Part shown: positions 24,448 through 33,479 of the stretch, piece by piece
Layout: every line of letters begins with the position of its first letter
Position numbering within the stretch: position 1 is the first letter of the stretch
Source of the DNA: Microcaldota archaeon
GTDB lineage: Archaea; Micrarchaeota; Micrarchaeia; Anstonellales; Bilamarchaeaceae
Assembly (NCBI GenBank): GCA_016212505.1
Contig: JACRGB010000016.1
Location: 1-54,896, forward strand
DNA: 54,896 bases
Reading direction: 5' to 3'
Notes under the pieces: generated by a model
What the model was told of the DNA's origin: nothing
What the model saw: only the letters and a program-made list of their open reading frames with translations
Databases searched by the model: none
Translations under genes and position numbers: made by a program

Positions 24448-25737
24448 ATGATTAAAATAATTAGCGCAAGCCAGTTTGAGAAGAAAAAAAGGTCTGGAAT
24501 ACCAAATGAGGTCTTTCAAAGAGTAGCAGTAATCCTAGAAAATGTGAGGAAGAATGGCTTTGATGCAGTTGCCAAATACACGAGAAAATTCGATGGATTT
24601 GATCTAACCGGATTAGAAACAGACATTATGATTAGCGATCAGGAAATGGCTGATGCTGCAAAGAAGCTTTCGGATAAACAAAAACAAGCAATAGATACTG
24701 CTTTTTCCAGAGTCGAGCTCGCCCAGCGTGCAATTGCAAAAAAAGCATTGTTACAAACGCGTGTTCGTGTTGGGAACGGATATGTTTTGTTAAGGCCAAG
24801 AGCAATTGAAAAAGTTGGCATTTATGTTCCAGGTGGCAGAGCTTCTCTTCCTTCCTCACTTATGATGGCAGGTGTTACTGCAAAAGCTGCAGGAGTTAAA
24901 GACATAATCGTATGTACTCCCCCGCAAAAAGAAGGAATTTCCCCTGCGATCCTTTATGTTGCACAAAAATTAGGAATGATAAGTGTTTACCAAATTGGCG
25001 GTGCCCAGGCAATTGGTGCAATGGCATATGGCTTGCTTGGTATGATGGAAAAGGTGGACATGATCTGCGGGCCAGGCAATGTTTATGTAGCTGCTGCAAA
25101 GCAGATTGTTTCATCAGAAGGCTTGGTAAAAATAGATTTAGCAGCTGGTCCCAGCGAGGTCTTGATTATAGCGGATGAAACTGGAAACCCGAAACTGATA
25201 ACTGCTGATATGCTTGCACAAGCTGAGCATGGCACAAATTCTCCAGCAATTCTTCTAACTAATTCGAGAAAACTAGCCGAAGCAGCACAGGCGCAGATAG
25301 CAACTCAATTAGCAAATCTAAAGCAAAAAGAAATTCCAGAGCAATCAATTCGAGATTATGGAGCTATAGTTCTTGTTTCAGATCTTGAAGAGGCAATAGA
25401 ACTGGCAAATAATTATGCACCTGAACACTTGGAAGTTTTTGCAAAAGATGCTGATTCTATTGCTAAAAAACTCACAAATGCTGGTGCAATTTTCATAAAT
25501 ACTTGCGAATCTTTTGCAGATTATGGGATGAGTGGCGGAAATCACATCTTACCTACCGGAGGAACTGCAAGATTTAGTTCGGGACTTTCAGTTTACAATT
25601 TTCTGGTTCGAACTTACGTTGAGTTTATGACTGATGAAGAGCAACGAAAGCTTGCGGATTTAACTGGAGTATTTGCAGATATTGAAGGCTTAGAAGCACA
25701 CTCCAAGGCAGCAAGATTCAGAGGTGAAAAACCATGA
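24448..25737 (+). CDS. hisD: Histidinol dehydrogenase
   Basis: Oxidises L-histidinol to histidine in two NAD-dependent steps. Motifs: VGIYVPGGRASLPSSLMMAG, QIGGAQAIGAMAYG, DMICGPGNVYV, IDLAAGPSEVLIIAD, AQAEHGTNSPAIL (zinc/catalytic His region), NYAPEHLE and DYGMSGGNHILPTGG. About 429 residues, the normal length. ATG 24448 is preferred to GTG 24439 because GGAG lies 10 bases before it. First gene of the operon; its stop overlaps the hisC start (ATGA). Confidence 0.96.
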   Translation: MIKIISASQFEKKKRSGIPNEVFQRVAVILENVRKNGFDAVAKYTRKFDGFDLTGLETDIMISDQEMADAAKKLSDKQKQAIDTAFSRVELAQRAIAKKALLQTRVRVGNGYVLLRPRAIEKVGIYVPGGRASLPSSLMMAGVTAKAAGVKDIIVCTPPQKEGISPAILYVAQKLGMISVYQIGGAQAIGAMAYGLLGMMEKVDMICGPGNVYVAAAKQIVSSEGLVKIDLAAGPSEVLIIADETGNPKLITADMLAQAEHGTNSPAILLTNSRKLAEAAQAQIATQLANLKQKEIPEQSIRDYGAIVLVSDLEEAIELANNYAPEHLEVFAKDADSIAKKLTNAGAIFINTCESFADYGMSGGNHILPTGGTARFSSGLSVYNFLVRTYVEFMTDEEQRKLADLTGVFADIEGLEAHSKAARFRGEKP

Positions 25738-27437
25738 CTAATATTAACGATTTAGTTAGAGAAAACATTGCAAAAATGAAGCCTTATGCCAGGCCACCAA
25801 TACTAGAAGTGCCAATAAAATTAAATCAGAATGAATCACCATACAACTTGCCAAAAGAAGTGCTTGATGAATTTACAAAAAGATTAGCTAGTACAAACTT
25901 TAATGTCTACAATGAAGGTTCTTCTGAAGGAATAAGGCAAAGGCTGGCAAAAAAATTCAATACCACTCAAGATCAAATCATTGTTGGGTGCGGAATAGAT
26001 GAAATTTTCTATTATGTCTTAATGGCGTTTGTTAATCCAGGCGATAAAATAGTTAGGCCAATTCCAAGTTTTGGAATGTACGAAATTTGCTCACAAATAA
26101 GCGGAGCAACAGATTATCCGGTAAAGTTAGATGAAAATTTTAATCTAACCGAGCAGTTTGTTAACGAGACTAAAAATGCAAAAATAACTTTCATCTGCAG
26201 ACCAAATAATCCTACTGGAAATTCCTGGAGCAAAGCAACTATAGAGGAGATAATTCAGGGAACTTCGGGCCTTGTATTAATTGATGAAGCTTATGCTGAT
26301 TTTGCAGAAGAAGATTGTTCGGACTTACTAAAATATGACAATGTTATTCTTCTAAGAACATTTTCCAAAGCAGGCTCATTTGCAGGAGGAAGGCTTGGAT
26401 TTGCAATCTCAAGCGAAAAAGTAATTGACTATCTAAATAGAGTGAGGCTCCCGTGGAATGTCAGTATCATGAGCCAAATACTTGGAGAATTGATATTGGA
26501 TTATGATGAAATATTTTCTGATAGGATTGCAACAATAAAGAACGATCGTGCGGTGCTTCTGGCTGAGCTAGGAAAAATTACAAAGGTATACCCAACAGAT
26601 TGTAACTTTTTCTTATTTGAAACGGATAATCCAATCAAAGTGTATCAAAAATTAATTTCGCTTGGGATACTTATACGAAATATTAGTAGCTATCCTATGC
26701 TCGGAAAATGTTTGCGTGCAAGTGTCGGAACTAGCAAAGAAAATGCAAAATTTGTAAAAGCGCTTCAGCAGGCAATTTCAGAAGTTGATGCAGTCATTTT
26801 CGATGTTGATGGTGTTCTTATTGATGTAAGCAAATCTTATCGTGAAGCAATAATTAGGACAGTTAAGGAATTTAGCGGCAAAGATATTAGCGATAATAGC
26901 ATAAGTAAACTAAAAGAAATCCCTGGTTTTAATGACGATTGGGATTGCTCTTATGCTTTAAGCAAAGGTATAACTGATCCAAAAAAAGTTGATCGAAATT
27001 CTTCGGTGTATCAACAAATGAAAAATTATTTTCAAAAGCAATATCTTGGAGAATTAATACAAAAAGAAAAACCTTTACTTGATCTAAAAATTTTGGAAGA
27101 CCTCTCAGAAAGAGGAATGAAATTCGGAGTTGTAACCGGCAGACCAAGAGAAGAGGCTCTTATTGCTTTGAGAAGTTCCGGAATAACTCCCAAATATATC
27201 AAAGAAGAGTGCATAATCGCAAAGGAAGACGCTCCAGAAAAACCTTCACCAGAACCACTGTTTTTAGCAAAGAAAAAACTCGGTGCTAAAAATCCAATTT
27301 ATGTTGGAGATACTTCTAGCGATAAATTAGCTGCAGAACGCGCCGGGATGCTATTTGTTTTTTGTAACAACGAAACTGATTCAGCATTCCAATTTATCGA
27401 GATAAAAAACGTTAATGAATTACCAAAGGTGATTTGA
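25734..27437 (+). CDS. hisC: Histidinol-phosphate aminotransferase fused to a HAD phosphatase (putative histidinol-phosphatase)
   Basis: 567 residues. Residues 1-350 are a PLP class I/II aminotransferase: NQNESPYNLP, CRPNNPTGN, VLIDEAYADF, and RTFSKAGSFAGGRLGF with the PLP lysine near 212. Residues ~355-567 are a HAD domain: IFDVDGVLIDV (motif I with nucleophile Asp), VVTGRPREEAL (motif II) and IYVGDTSSDKLAAERAG (motif IV). The operon encodes a single-function HisB without the N-terminal phosphatase, so the HAD half probably supplies histidinol-phosphatase. The fusion joins consecutive steps 7 and 8. Specificity of the HAD half is inferred. Confidence 0.92.
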   Translation: MTNINDLVRENIAKMKPYARPPILEVPIKLNQNESPYNLPKEVLDEFTKRLASTNFNVYNEGSSEGIRQRLAKKFNTTQDQIIVGCGIDEIFYYVLMAFVNPGDKIVRPIPSFGMYEICSQISGATDYPVKLDENFNLTEQFVNETKNAKITFICRPNNPTGNSWSKATIEEIIQGTSGLVLIDEAYADFAEEDCSDLLKYDNVILLRTFSKAGSFAGGRLGFAISSEKVIDYLNRVRLPWNVSIMSQILGELILDYDEIFSDRIATIKNDRAVLLAELGKITKVYPTDCNFFLFETDNPIKVYQKLISLGILIRNISSYPMLGKCLRASVGTSKENAKFVKALQQAISEVDAVIFDVDGVLIDVSKSYREAIIRTVKEFSGKDISDNSISKLKEIPGFNDDWDCSYALSKGITDPKKVDRNSSVYQQMKNYFQKQYLGELIQKEKPLLDLKILEDLSERGMKFGVVTGRPREEALIALRSSGITPKYIKEECIIAKEDAPEKPSPEPLFLAKKKLGAKNPIYVGDTSSDKLAAERAGMLFVFCNNETDSAFQFIEIKNVNELPKVI

Positions 27438-27438
27438 T

Positions 27439-28068
27439 ATGAAAACTGAAGAACGAATAGCAAAAATAACCAGAAAAACAAAGGAAACTGAAATTGAAGT
27501 AGAACTAAACTTAGATGGCACTGGAAAATACGAAATATCTACTGGGATAGGCTTCTTCGATCACATGCTTACTGCGTTTTCCAAATACTCTTTGATTGAT
27601 TTGCGGATAAAAGCAAACGGAGATCTGGAAACAGGTACACACCACACAATTGAAGACGTTGGTATCACTGTAGGCACTGCTATTGCCAAAGCCCTAGGTG
27701 AAAAAAGAGGAATTGCAAGGGCGGGATTCTTCCAGTATATGATGGATGATGCATTAGTCGAATCTGCAATTGATCTATCTGGCAGAGGAAGGCTCTTGTT
27801 TGAAAATCGGGATGATGCTCCATTAAAATACAGCAACGAAGTTGTTGGCAGCCTAACTCCAGAGTTTCAGTCCGAAGAAATAAAAGAATTTTTCTATGGG
27901 TTAGCTGAAAACTCAAAATCCAACATTTCCATTCGTCTTATACGCACCGGAAATGCTCACCACGAAATTGAAGCAACTTTCAAGGCATTTGGCAAAGCAC
28001 TACGAGCGGCAGTAACGATTGATGAGCGGATAAAAGATGAAATTCCAAGCACCAAAGGTGTCATTTGA
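27439..28068 (+). CDS. hisB: Imidazoleglycerol-phosphate dehydratase (monofunctional)
   Basis: 209 residues. The manganese-binding His clusters are in place: GFFDHMLTAF, GTHHTIEDVGI near residues 65-75, and later NAHHEIEATFKAFGKAL. It dehydrates IGP to imidazole-acetol phosphate. It lacks the N-terminal HAD phosphatase found in enterobacterial HisB. It begins 1 base after hisC; a 28-base gap leads to hisG. Confidence 0.96.
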   Translation: MKTEERIAKITRKTKETEIEVELNLDGTGKYEISTGIGFFDHMLTAFSKYSLIDLRIKANGDLETGTHHTIEDVGITVGTAIAKALGEKRGIARAGFFQYMMDDALVESAIDLSGRGRLLFENRDDAPLKYSNEVVGSLTPEFQSEEIKEFFYGLAENSKSNISIRLIRTGNAHHEIEATFKAFGKALRAAVTIDERIKDEIPSTKGVI

Positions 28069-28102
28069 TTTGATAATATGAGATAACTGTGAGGTAATGA
28101 AC

Positions 28103-28960
28103 ATGATAACTTTAGCAATACCAAACAAGGGTCGGATGAATGGAGAAATCCTCCGGCTGCTTGAAAAAATAGGATTAGATATTCCAGAAGATGGGCGCAA
28201 GCTTTATGCAACCACTAGCAACCCCAACATAAGGGTTGTTTATGCACGCGCAGCAGACATTCCACTTTATGTGCAATCAGGGGCAGCAGATATTGGCATA
28301 ACTGGAGAAGATATGATTGACGAAAGCGGAGTTGAGATAAAAAAATTATTAAAATTGAACTTTGGCTCATGCAAAGTAGCTGTTGCCACACCTGTTGATT
28401 CAAAAATCAAAAAAGTTTCGGATTATTTTGATGGAATTCGGGTTGCAACAAAACTACCAAACATAGCGGAGAAATATTTCAAATCCAAATCCGTTAACTG
28501 CAAAATAATCCGGATTTCCGGTGCTACAGAACTTGCACCCTATTTGGGAATAGCAGATATTATTGTGGATCAAGTGAGTACGGGCACTACTCTTGCAGCA
28601 AATAACCTGCAAAGAATGGATACAATTTCGACTTCGTCAATTTTCTTGATTGCAAATTCAAATTCGCTAAAAGAAAAGGAATCAGATATTGATGAACTAA
28701 AAATTTCACTTGAAGGCGTTATTACTGCCGAAAGCAAGCGATATATAATGGTTAATGTTAGCGGGGACCAAACTCTCGAGCGTGTCGTCAAAGTAATGCC
28801 TGCAATGGATAGTCCAACCGTACTCAAACTAGCAGAAGAAGGCAAATATTCTGTCCACAGCGTTGTTGATGCTAAGGAGCTCATTAGCGCAATAAGGAAG
28901 ATTCGCCAGGCAGGGGCTACCGACATCTTAGTGATGAATATGTCTCGGGTGGTTGAGTAG
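28103..28960 (+). CDS. hisG: ATP phosphoribosyltransferase, long form
   Basis: First step of histidine synthesis, joining PRPP to ATP. Start ATG 28103 is preferred because GAGGT lies 7 bases upstream; ATG 28097 lies too close to it. Motifs: IPNKGRMNGEIL, DIGITGEDMI, RVATKLPNIAEKYF, and DIIVDQVSTGTTLAANNL (PRPP loop). The C-terminal ~75 residues (MVNVSGDQTLERVVKVMPAM...) are the regulatory HisG_C domain, so no HisZ partner is needed and feedback inhibition by histidine is expected. A hairpin separates it from hisH. Confidence 0.95.
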   Translation: MITLAIPNKGRMNGEILRLLEKIGLDIPEDGRKLYATTSNPNIRVVYARAADIPLYVQSGAADIGITGEDMIDESGVEIKKLLKLNFGSCKVAVATPVDSKIKKVSDYFDGIRVATKLPNIAEKYFKSKSVNCKIIRISGATELAPYLGIADIIVDQVSTGTTLAANNLQRMDTISTSSIFLIANSNSLKEKESDIDELKISLEGVITAESKRYIMVNVSGDQTLERVVKVMPAMDSPTVLKLAEEGKYSVHSVVDAKELISAIRKIRQAGATDILVMNMSRVVE

Positions 28961-28976
28961 CTAAGTGACGTGACCC

Positions 28977-29017
28977 AAATGAAAATCAGTTTGAACTTCG
29001 TTCAAATCTTTTCATTT
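28977..29017 (+). repeat. Intercistronic hairpin between hisG and hisH
   Basis: AAATGAAAA (28977-28985) pairs with TTTTCATTT (29009-29017), and inside it TTTGAAC-TTC-GTTCAAA (28990-29006). It is the only large gap in the operon after hisB. The inner arm equals one found in intergenic repeat modules at 328-352 and 22649-22822. It could mark an RNA processing point or attenuate the distal genes. Confidence 0.6.
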
Positions 29018-29030
29018 TTATGGTGAAAAA

Positions 29031-29630
29031 ATGAAAATTGCTATCATTGATTATGGTGCAGGAAACACTGCAAATGTCAAAAATGCATTTGACAAATTAG
29101 GAGCAAATGCAATAGTTAGCGATAGCGAAGCTGATTGGAAATCTGCAGATGCCCTTGTTCTACCAGGTGTCGGAGCGTTCGGAGCTGCAATGGAAAAATT
29201 AGGGAATAAGAAAAAAACAATTACCGAATTCATTGAATCCGGAAAACCATTCCTTGGGATTTGTTTGGGAATGCAACTGTTATTGGAAATAAGCGAAGAA
29301 AGTTCTGGTGCAAAGGGGCTGGGAATAATAAAAGGAAAAGTAAGAAAATTCCAAACTAATTTACCCGTGCCACAAATTGGCTGGAACAAAGTTCAGGCAG
29401 TTAACTGCGCATTATTCTATGGAGTCGATAATTTCTATGCATATTTTGCAAATTCTTACTATTGCGAGCCGCAAGACAAATCTATCGTTGCCGGAACATC
29501 CGAATACGGAACTTCCTTTGCTGCAGCATTTGCTTTGAAAAATGTTTTTGCAACTCAGTTTCACCCCGAGAAAAGCGGAAAGGCAGGTCTGCAAGTTTTA
29601 TCTAACTTCATTAAGATGGTGAGAAAATGA
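29031..29630 (+). CDS. hisH: Imidazole glycerol phosphate synthase, glutaminase subunit
   Basis: 199-residue class I glutamine amidotransferase. IIDYGAGNTANV at the N-terminus, LPGVGAFGAAM, the nucleophile elbow GICLGMQLLLE (Cys near 81) and the catalytic HPEKSG near the C-terminus are all present. It passes ammonia to HisF. GGTG lies 8 bases before the ATG. Its stop overlaps the hisA start (ATGA). Confidence 0.96.
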   Translation: MKIAIIDYGAGNTANVKNAFDKLGANAIVSDSEADWKSADALVLPGVGAFGAAMEKLGNKKKTITEFIESGKPFLGICLGMQLLLEISEESSGAKGLGIIKGKVRKFQTNLPVPQIGWNKVQAVNCALFYGVDNFYAYFANSYYCEPQDKSIVAGTSEYGTSFAAAFALKNVFATQFHPEKSGKAGLQVLSNFIKMVRK

Positions 29631-30319
29631 AAATAATTCCCGCTATTGATTTACTTAATGGAAAATGCGTTCGATTGATTCAAGGTAGCCTTAGCAAAGA
29701 GATCGATTATGTTATTGACCCCATCAAGCTTGCAGAAAACTACTCAAAACTAGGTGCGGATCTCCTACATGTTGTTGATTTGAATGGCGCATTTTCAGGA
29801 AATATGCAAAATTTCCAGATAATTTCTAAATTGGCTAGCAAATACAACATACAAGTAGGTGGAGGAGTTAGGAGTATTGAAATCATTGAGAAATTGCTTG
29901 CTATTGGAGTTAAGAAAGTTGTTTTGGGCACAGCATTAATAGACAATAAGGAATTTGCAAATGAAGTAAAAAGAAAATATAGCAACAAAATAATTGCGGC
30001 CCTGGATTTTCGAAATGGTAAAATCACAACTTCTGGTTGGACCATTACTTCCGACGCAGATGTATATGTGATATGTGATGGAATCGAAGAAGTTCTTGTT
30101 ACTGATATAACCAAAGATGGCATGCTCTCCGGCCCCAATATCGAAATGATAAAATCTGTCCAGACAAAAACCAATGCTAGAATTATTGCTTCAGGTGGAG
30201 TGAGTTCGGTAGAAGACCTAATCGGACTCAAAAAAGCAGGAGCATATGCTGCAATTGTTGGCCGCTCTTTGCTTGAAGGCAAACTTAACTTATCCAATGC
30301 CATAAAGGCGGTGAAATAA
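29627..30319 (+). CDS. hisA: ProFAR isomerase
   Basis: 230-residue beta-alpha barrel. It opens IIPAIDLLNGKCVRLIQG with the catalytic Asp8-type residue. LLHVVDLNGAFSG, IQVGGGVRSIE, ITKDGMLSGPN (second catalytic Asp) and IIASGGVSSVEDL give the two phosphate-binding half-barrel signatures. Full length. hisF starts at the next base after the stop. Confidence 0.96.
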   Translation: MKIIPAIDLLNGKCVRLIQGSLSKEIDYVIDPIKLAENYSKLGADLLHVVDLNGAFSGNMQNFQIISKLASKYNIQVGGGVRSIEIIEKLLAIGVKKVVLGTALIDNKEFANEVKRKYSNKIIAALDFRNGKITTSGWTITSDADVYVICDGIEEVLVTDITKDGMLSGPNIEMIKSVQTKTNARIIASGGVSSVEDLIGLKKAGAYAAIVGRSLLEGKLNLSNAIKAVK

Positions 30320-31075
30320 ATGATAACCAAAAGAATAATTCCTTGTCTTGATGTCAAAAACGGGCGAGTTGTCAAAGGAACTAATTTCATTAATCTCCAA
30401 GATGCCGGAGATGCAGTAGAATTAGCAAAAAATTATTATGCGCAAGGAGCTGATGAACTAATATTCCTCGATATTTCTGCAAGTGAAGAAAAAAGAAAAA
30501 CTCTAAGCAAACTTGCAGAGGCGGTTGCAAAGGAAATTTTTATTCCGTTCACCATTGGTGGTGGAATCAAAAGCGTTAATGATATTGAACAATTGCTCAA
30601 GAAAGGCGCGGATAAAGTTGCAATAAACACCTCAGCAATTGAAAACCCAAAACTAATTGAAGAAGCGTCCAGAGAATTCGGATCCCAAGCAATTGTTGTT
30701 GCTATTGATGCCAAAAAAATTGGTGCAAAGTGGAGTGTATTTGCTTATGGAGGAAAAAATGAAACCGGATTGGATGCTATTGAGTGGGCAAAAAAAGCTC
30801 AAGAGCTTGGCGCTGGTGAAATTTTACTGACAAGTATTGATCGGGATGGAACAAAAAAAGGATTTGATTCGGATTTGCTAAATCAGGTTACTAATGCGGT
30901 TACTATTCCGGTTATTGCTTCTGGAGGCGCAGGCTCCAAAGAAGATTTTCTTGATGTTTTTAGCAAAACAAAAGTAACCGGGGCACTTGCCGCAAGCCTT
31001 TTCCACTATAATCAAATTAGCATTAAAGAACTGAAAACATATCTAAAACAAAACGGAGTTGATGTTCGTGTCTGA
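30320..31075 (+). CDS. hisF: Imidazole glycerol phosphate synthase, cyclase subunit
   Basis: 251-residue barrel. ITKRIIPCLDVKNGRVVKGTNF contains the catalytic Asp11-type residue. FLDISASEEKRKT, FTIGGGIKSVND, LLTSIDRDGTKKGFD (Asp130-type) and VIASGGAGSKEDF complete the phosphate sites. It forms the HisH-HisF synthase that makes IGP and AICAR. Its end overlaps the hisIE start by about 14-17 bases. Confidence 0.97.
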   Translation: MITKRIIPCLDVKNGRVVKGTNFINLQDAGDAVELAKNYYAQGADELIFLDISASEEKRKTLSKLAEAVAKEIFIPFTIGGGIKSVNDIEQLLKKGADKVAINTSAIENPKLIEEASREFGSQAIVVAIDAKKIGAKWSVFAYGGKNETGLDAIEWAKKAQELGAGEILLTSIDRDGTKKGFDSDLLNQVTNAVTIPVIASGGAGSKEDFLDVFSKTKVTGALAASLFHYNQISIKELKTYLKQNGVDVRV

Positions 31076-31703
31076 TAAAATTATCGAAATTAATTTGAAC
31101 AAAATGAAGTTCGATGCTAATGGATTAGTTCCAATGATAATTCAGGATCAAGCTAACGGCGCTGTTCTATCGCTTTTCTATGCAAACTCTGATTCGCTAA
31201 GGAAGATGCAGGAAACTGGTTTTGTATGGCGCTATAGCCGAAAAAACAAAAAAGTAATGATGAAAGGAGAAGAGAGTGGCAACACCCAAAAAGTTGTTTC
31301 GGTTTCGCTAGATTGCGATAGCGATGCTTTACTAGTTAAGGTTATCCCAAAGGGTCCTGCCTGCCACAAGGGAACAGTTTCCTGTTTTGGTCAAGAACCC
31401 GCATTCACTATCGATGATTTAGTGAGTATAATTTCAGAACGCAAGAAGAACCCGAACAAGAACTCATACACCTCCAAACTTCTTGGCTCAAGGGAATTGA
31501 TCGTTAAGAAACTTCGAGAAGAGCTAGAAGAATTAATCGATGCCAAGACAAGCAAGGATATTAGCTTTGAAGCATCGGATCTGCTTTATTTCACATTGGT
31601 TTACCTTGAGAAAGCAGGTGTGTTGTGGACGGATGTATTAAAAGAATTAAAGGAAAGAAGAAAGAAACCATCGAGATATAGTTCTTACGGTTCATCAAAG
31701 TGA
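31062..31703 (+). CDS. hisI: Bifunctional phosphoribosyl-AMP cyclohydrolase / phosphoribosyl-ATP pyrophosphatase
   Basis: About 213 residues. The HisI domain (1-115) has FVWRYSRKNKKVMMKGEESGN, LDCDSDALLVKV and GPACHKGTVSCF with zinc-binding cysteines. The HisE domain (about 120-213) has SYTSKLLGSRELIVKKLREE and ASDLLYFTLVYLEK with its acidic metal-binding residues. Possible starts are TTG 31059, ATG 31062 and GTG 31068; ATG is chosen. It catalyses steps 2 and 3. hisS begins 4 bases after the stop. Confidence 0.94.
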   Translation: MFVSDKIIEINLNKMKFDANGLVPMIIQDQANGAVLSLFYANSDSLRKMQETGFVWRYSRKNKKVMMKGEESGNTQKVVSVSLDCDSDALLVKVIPKGPACHKGTVSCFGQEPAFTIDDLVSIISERKKNPNKNSYTSKLLGSRELIVKKLREELEELIDAKTSKDISFEASDLLYFTLVYLEKAGVLWTDVLKELKERRKKPSRYSSYGSSK

Positions 31704-31707
31704 TAAT

Positions 31708-32958
31708 ATGAAACTAACTCCAAAAGGAATGCGAGACATTTTACCAGAAGACGCAATGCTGCGAGAACAAGTATTCGATCTTGTTAAGTTAATTTATCGT
31801 AAATATGGTTTTGTGCCGATTGAAACTCCTGCAATGGAATATCTTGATACTTTGCGCGCCAAAGCAGGGGCAGAAACAGATAAACAAATATTTTGTCTGG
31901 ATGATCAGGAACTTGGGTTACGGTTCGATCTTACCGTCCCATTAGCAAGGGTGGCTGCAAATAATGCATTTGCAAAACCATTCAAACGATATGCCATTGG
32001 TTCAGTTTGGAGAAAGGAAGAACCACAAAAAGGCCGATATCGTGAATTTACTCAGGCAGATGTTGATATTGTTGGGTCCAAATCAATGCGTGCAGAGGCT
32101 GAAATCCTAACTATTGCAAGGGAAGTAGCAACTGCTTTAGGTTTTGAAAAACCAAGAATTCTTTTAAATAACCGGAAAATCCTTGATGCATTAGCTGCAA
32201 AATTAGGAATTGAAGATAAGAAAGAAGCAATCTTTCGTTTACTAGATAAAATGGATAAAGTTGGAGAAGAAGCCGTCAAAAAAGAAATGAATGAAGTTAT
32301 TGGGTCAGATAAAACCAAAAAATTATTCGAAATATTTGATACTAAGGGAGATAATAAGAAAAAAATTACTGTTGCAAAATCTTTAACCGAAGAAGGTGCA
32401 TCAGAATTAGAGCAAATTGTTGCAGCATGCGATTTTCCAATTGAAGTAGATCTTGCACTTGTCCGGGGGTTAGGTTATTACACTGGCCCAGTTTTTGAAA
32501 TAAAAGCAAGTGATGAAATTGGAAGCATAGCTGGTGGCGGTAGATACGATAATTTACTCGGTATTTATGGTCAGACTGAGTCTGCTGTCGGTATTGCTCT
32601 GGGAATTGAAAGGATAATTATCCTACTAAAACAAAAAATAGCAAATTCAAAAAAAACCTATACAAAAGTTTTCGTTGCAGCAGTAAAACCAGATTTTTTC
32701 AAGTACTCGCTCGATATTGCATCAAAAATCCGTGAACAAGCTGTTCCTTGTGAAGTTGATCTGAACGAGCGAAACTTGCGAAAGCAGCTGGACTACGTCA
32801 ACGCGCTTGGAATTCCATACCTGATTGTTGTTGGCGAACGAGAAATGAAGGAGAAAAAAGTGACGCTAAGGGATATGACTTCTGGAAAAGAGGAAGTTGT
32901 TTCTTTAGATAAGGCTATCGCAACTATTGGCAAATCAAACGTTGGCAAAGGCAACTGA
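31708..32958 (+). CDS. hisS: Histidyl-tRNA synthetase
   Basis: 416 residues, class II. LTPKGMRDILPEDAM at the N-terminus, RFDLTVPLARVAA, RYREFTQADVDIVG (motif 2), LVRGLGYYTGPVFEI (HisRS-specific) and SIAGGGRYDNL are present. The C-terminal HGTP anticodon-binding domain (from about 325) is intact, so it is a genuine HisRS rather than a HisZ regulatory paralogue. Long-form HisG would make HisZ unnecessary. Synthesis and charging of histidine thus share one transcript. Confidence 0.94.
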   Translation: MKLTPKGMRDILPEDAMLREQVFDLVKLIYRKYGFVPIETPAMEYLDTLRAKAGAETDKQIFCLDDQELGLRFDLTVPLARVAANNAFAKPFKRYAIGSVWRKEEPQKGRYREFTQADVDIVGSKSMRAEAEILTIAREVATALGFEKPRILLNNRKILDALAAKLGIEDKKEAIFRLLDKMDKVGEEAVKKEMNEVIGSDKTKKLFEIFDTKGDNKKKITVAKSLTEEGASELEQIVAACDFPIEVDLALVRGLGYYTGPVFEIKASDEIGSIAGGGRYDNLLGIYGQTESAVGIALGIERIIILLKQKIANSKKTYTKVFVAAVKPDFFKYSLDIASKIREQAVPCEVDLNERNLRKQLDYVNALGIPYLIVVGEREMKEKKVTLRDMTSGKEEVVSLDKAIATIGKSNVGKGN

Positions 32959-32959
32959 C

Positions 32960-33472
32960 ATGTACGAAATTCCTTTACTTTACCTAAAAGACAAACAAGT
33001 TTTCCGAGATCGTGGACTTTTGCAAATGCTCGGAAAACCAACTGATATAATGAAGAAACTTGCTGGCGATGGCTATCAATTAGTTCACATTGTTGATCTG
33101 GATGCAATAGCCGGATCATCCACAAACCTTGATACTTTTGACAAACTAACTTATTTCATAAACGTCCAGGTGGAATTTGGCGATCGGGTTGAGTTTATAA
33201 AAAAAGTCCTCAACCTAAAATGCCGGGTGGTTTTAAGTCCGTCAACCAGCATCGATCTATCAAAACTAACTGAAAAAAAACTTCTGGTGGCTAAAGTTGA
33301 TGATTCAAAATCTAACGTGGATCAATTCCATGATGTAATTATTGAAAATGCTGATAGTAAGAGCATAAAACATTACAACGACCAGGGAAAACGCGTGCTG
33401 ATCTACGAAAAAGATAAGGAAAAAGTAAAAGGGGAAATATGGGGAATTATTCTTTCTGACTATCGCTGCTAA
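32960..33472 (+). CDS. Short HisA/HisF-like protein (half-barrel-sized) at the end of the his operon
   Basis: 170 residues from ATG 32960, one base after the hisS stop. The N-terminal half resembles HisA: YLKDKQVFRDRG, GYQLVHIVDLDAIAGSSTN and YFINVQVEFGD mimic LLHIVDLD-x-A and I-Q-V-GGG, but the glycine phosphate loop is degraded (EFG for GGG). The C-terminal half does not show the second phosphate site. It is too short for a full barrel. It may be a decayed paralogue or a stable half-barrel with a new role, kept in frame without stops. Confidence 0.6.
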   Translation: MYEIPLLYLKDKQVFRDRGLLQMLGKPTDIMKKLAGDGYQLVHIVDLDAIAGSSTNLDTFDKLTYFINVQVEFGDRVEFIKKVLNLKCRVVLSPSTSIDLSKLTEKKLLVAKVDDSKSNVDQFHDVIIENADSKSIKHYNDQGKRVLIYEKDKEKVKGEIWGIILSDYRC

Positions 33473-33479
33473 AATAATC

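Noticed and set aside
31708-32958. HisZ regulatory subunit
   Set aside because: HisRS-specific motifs and anticodon-binding domain are intact, and HisG is the long form that needs no HisZ.
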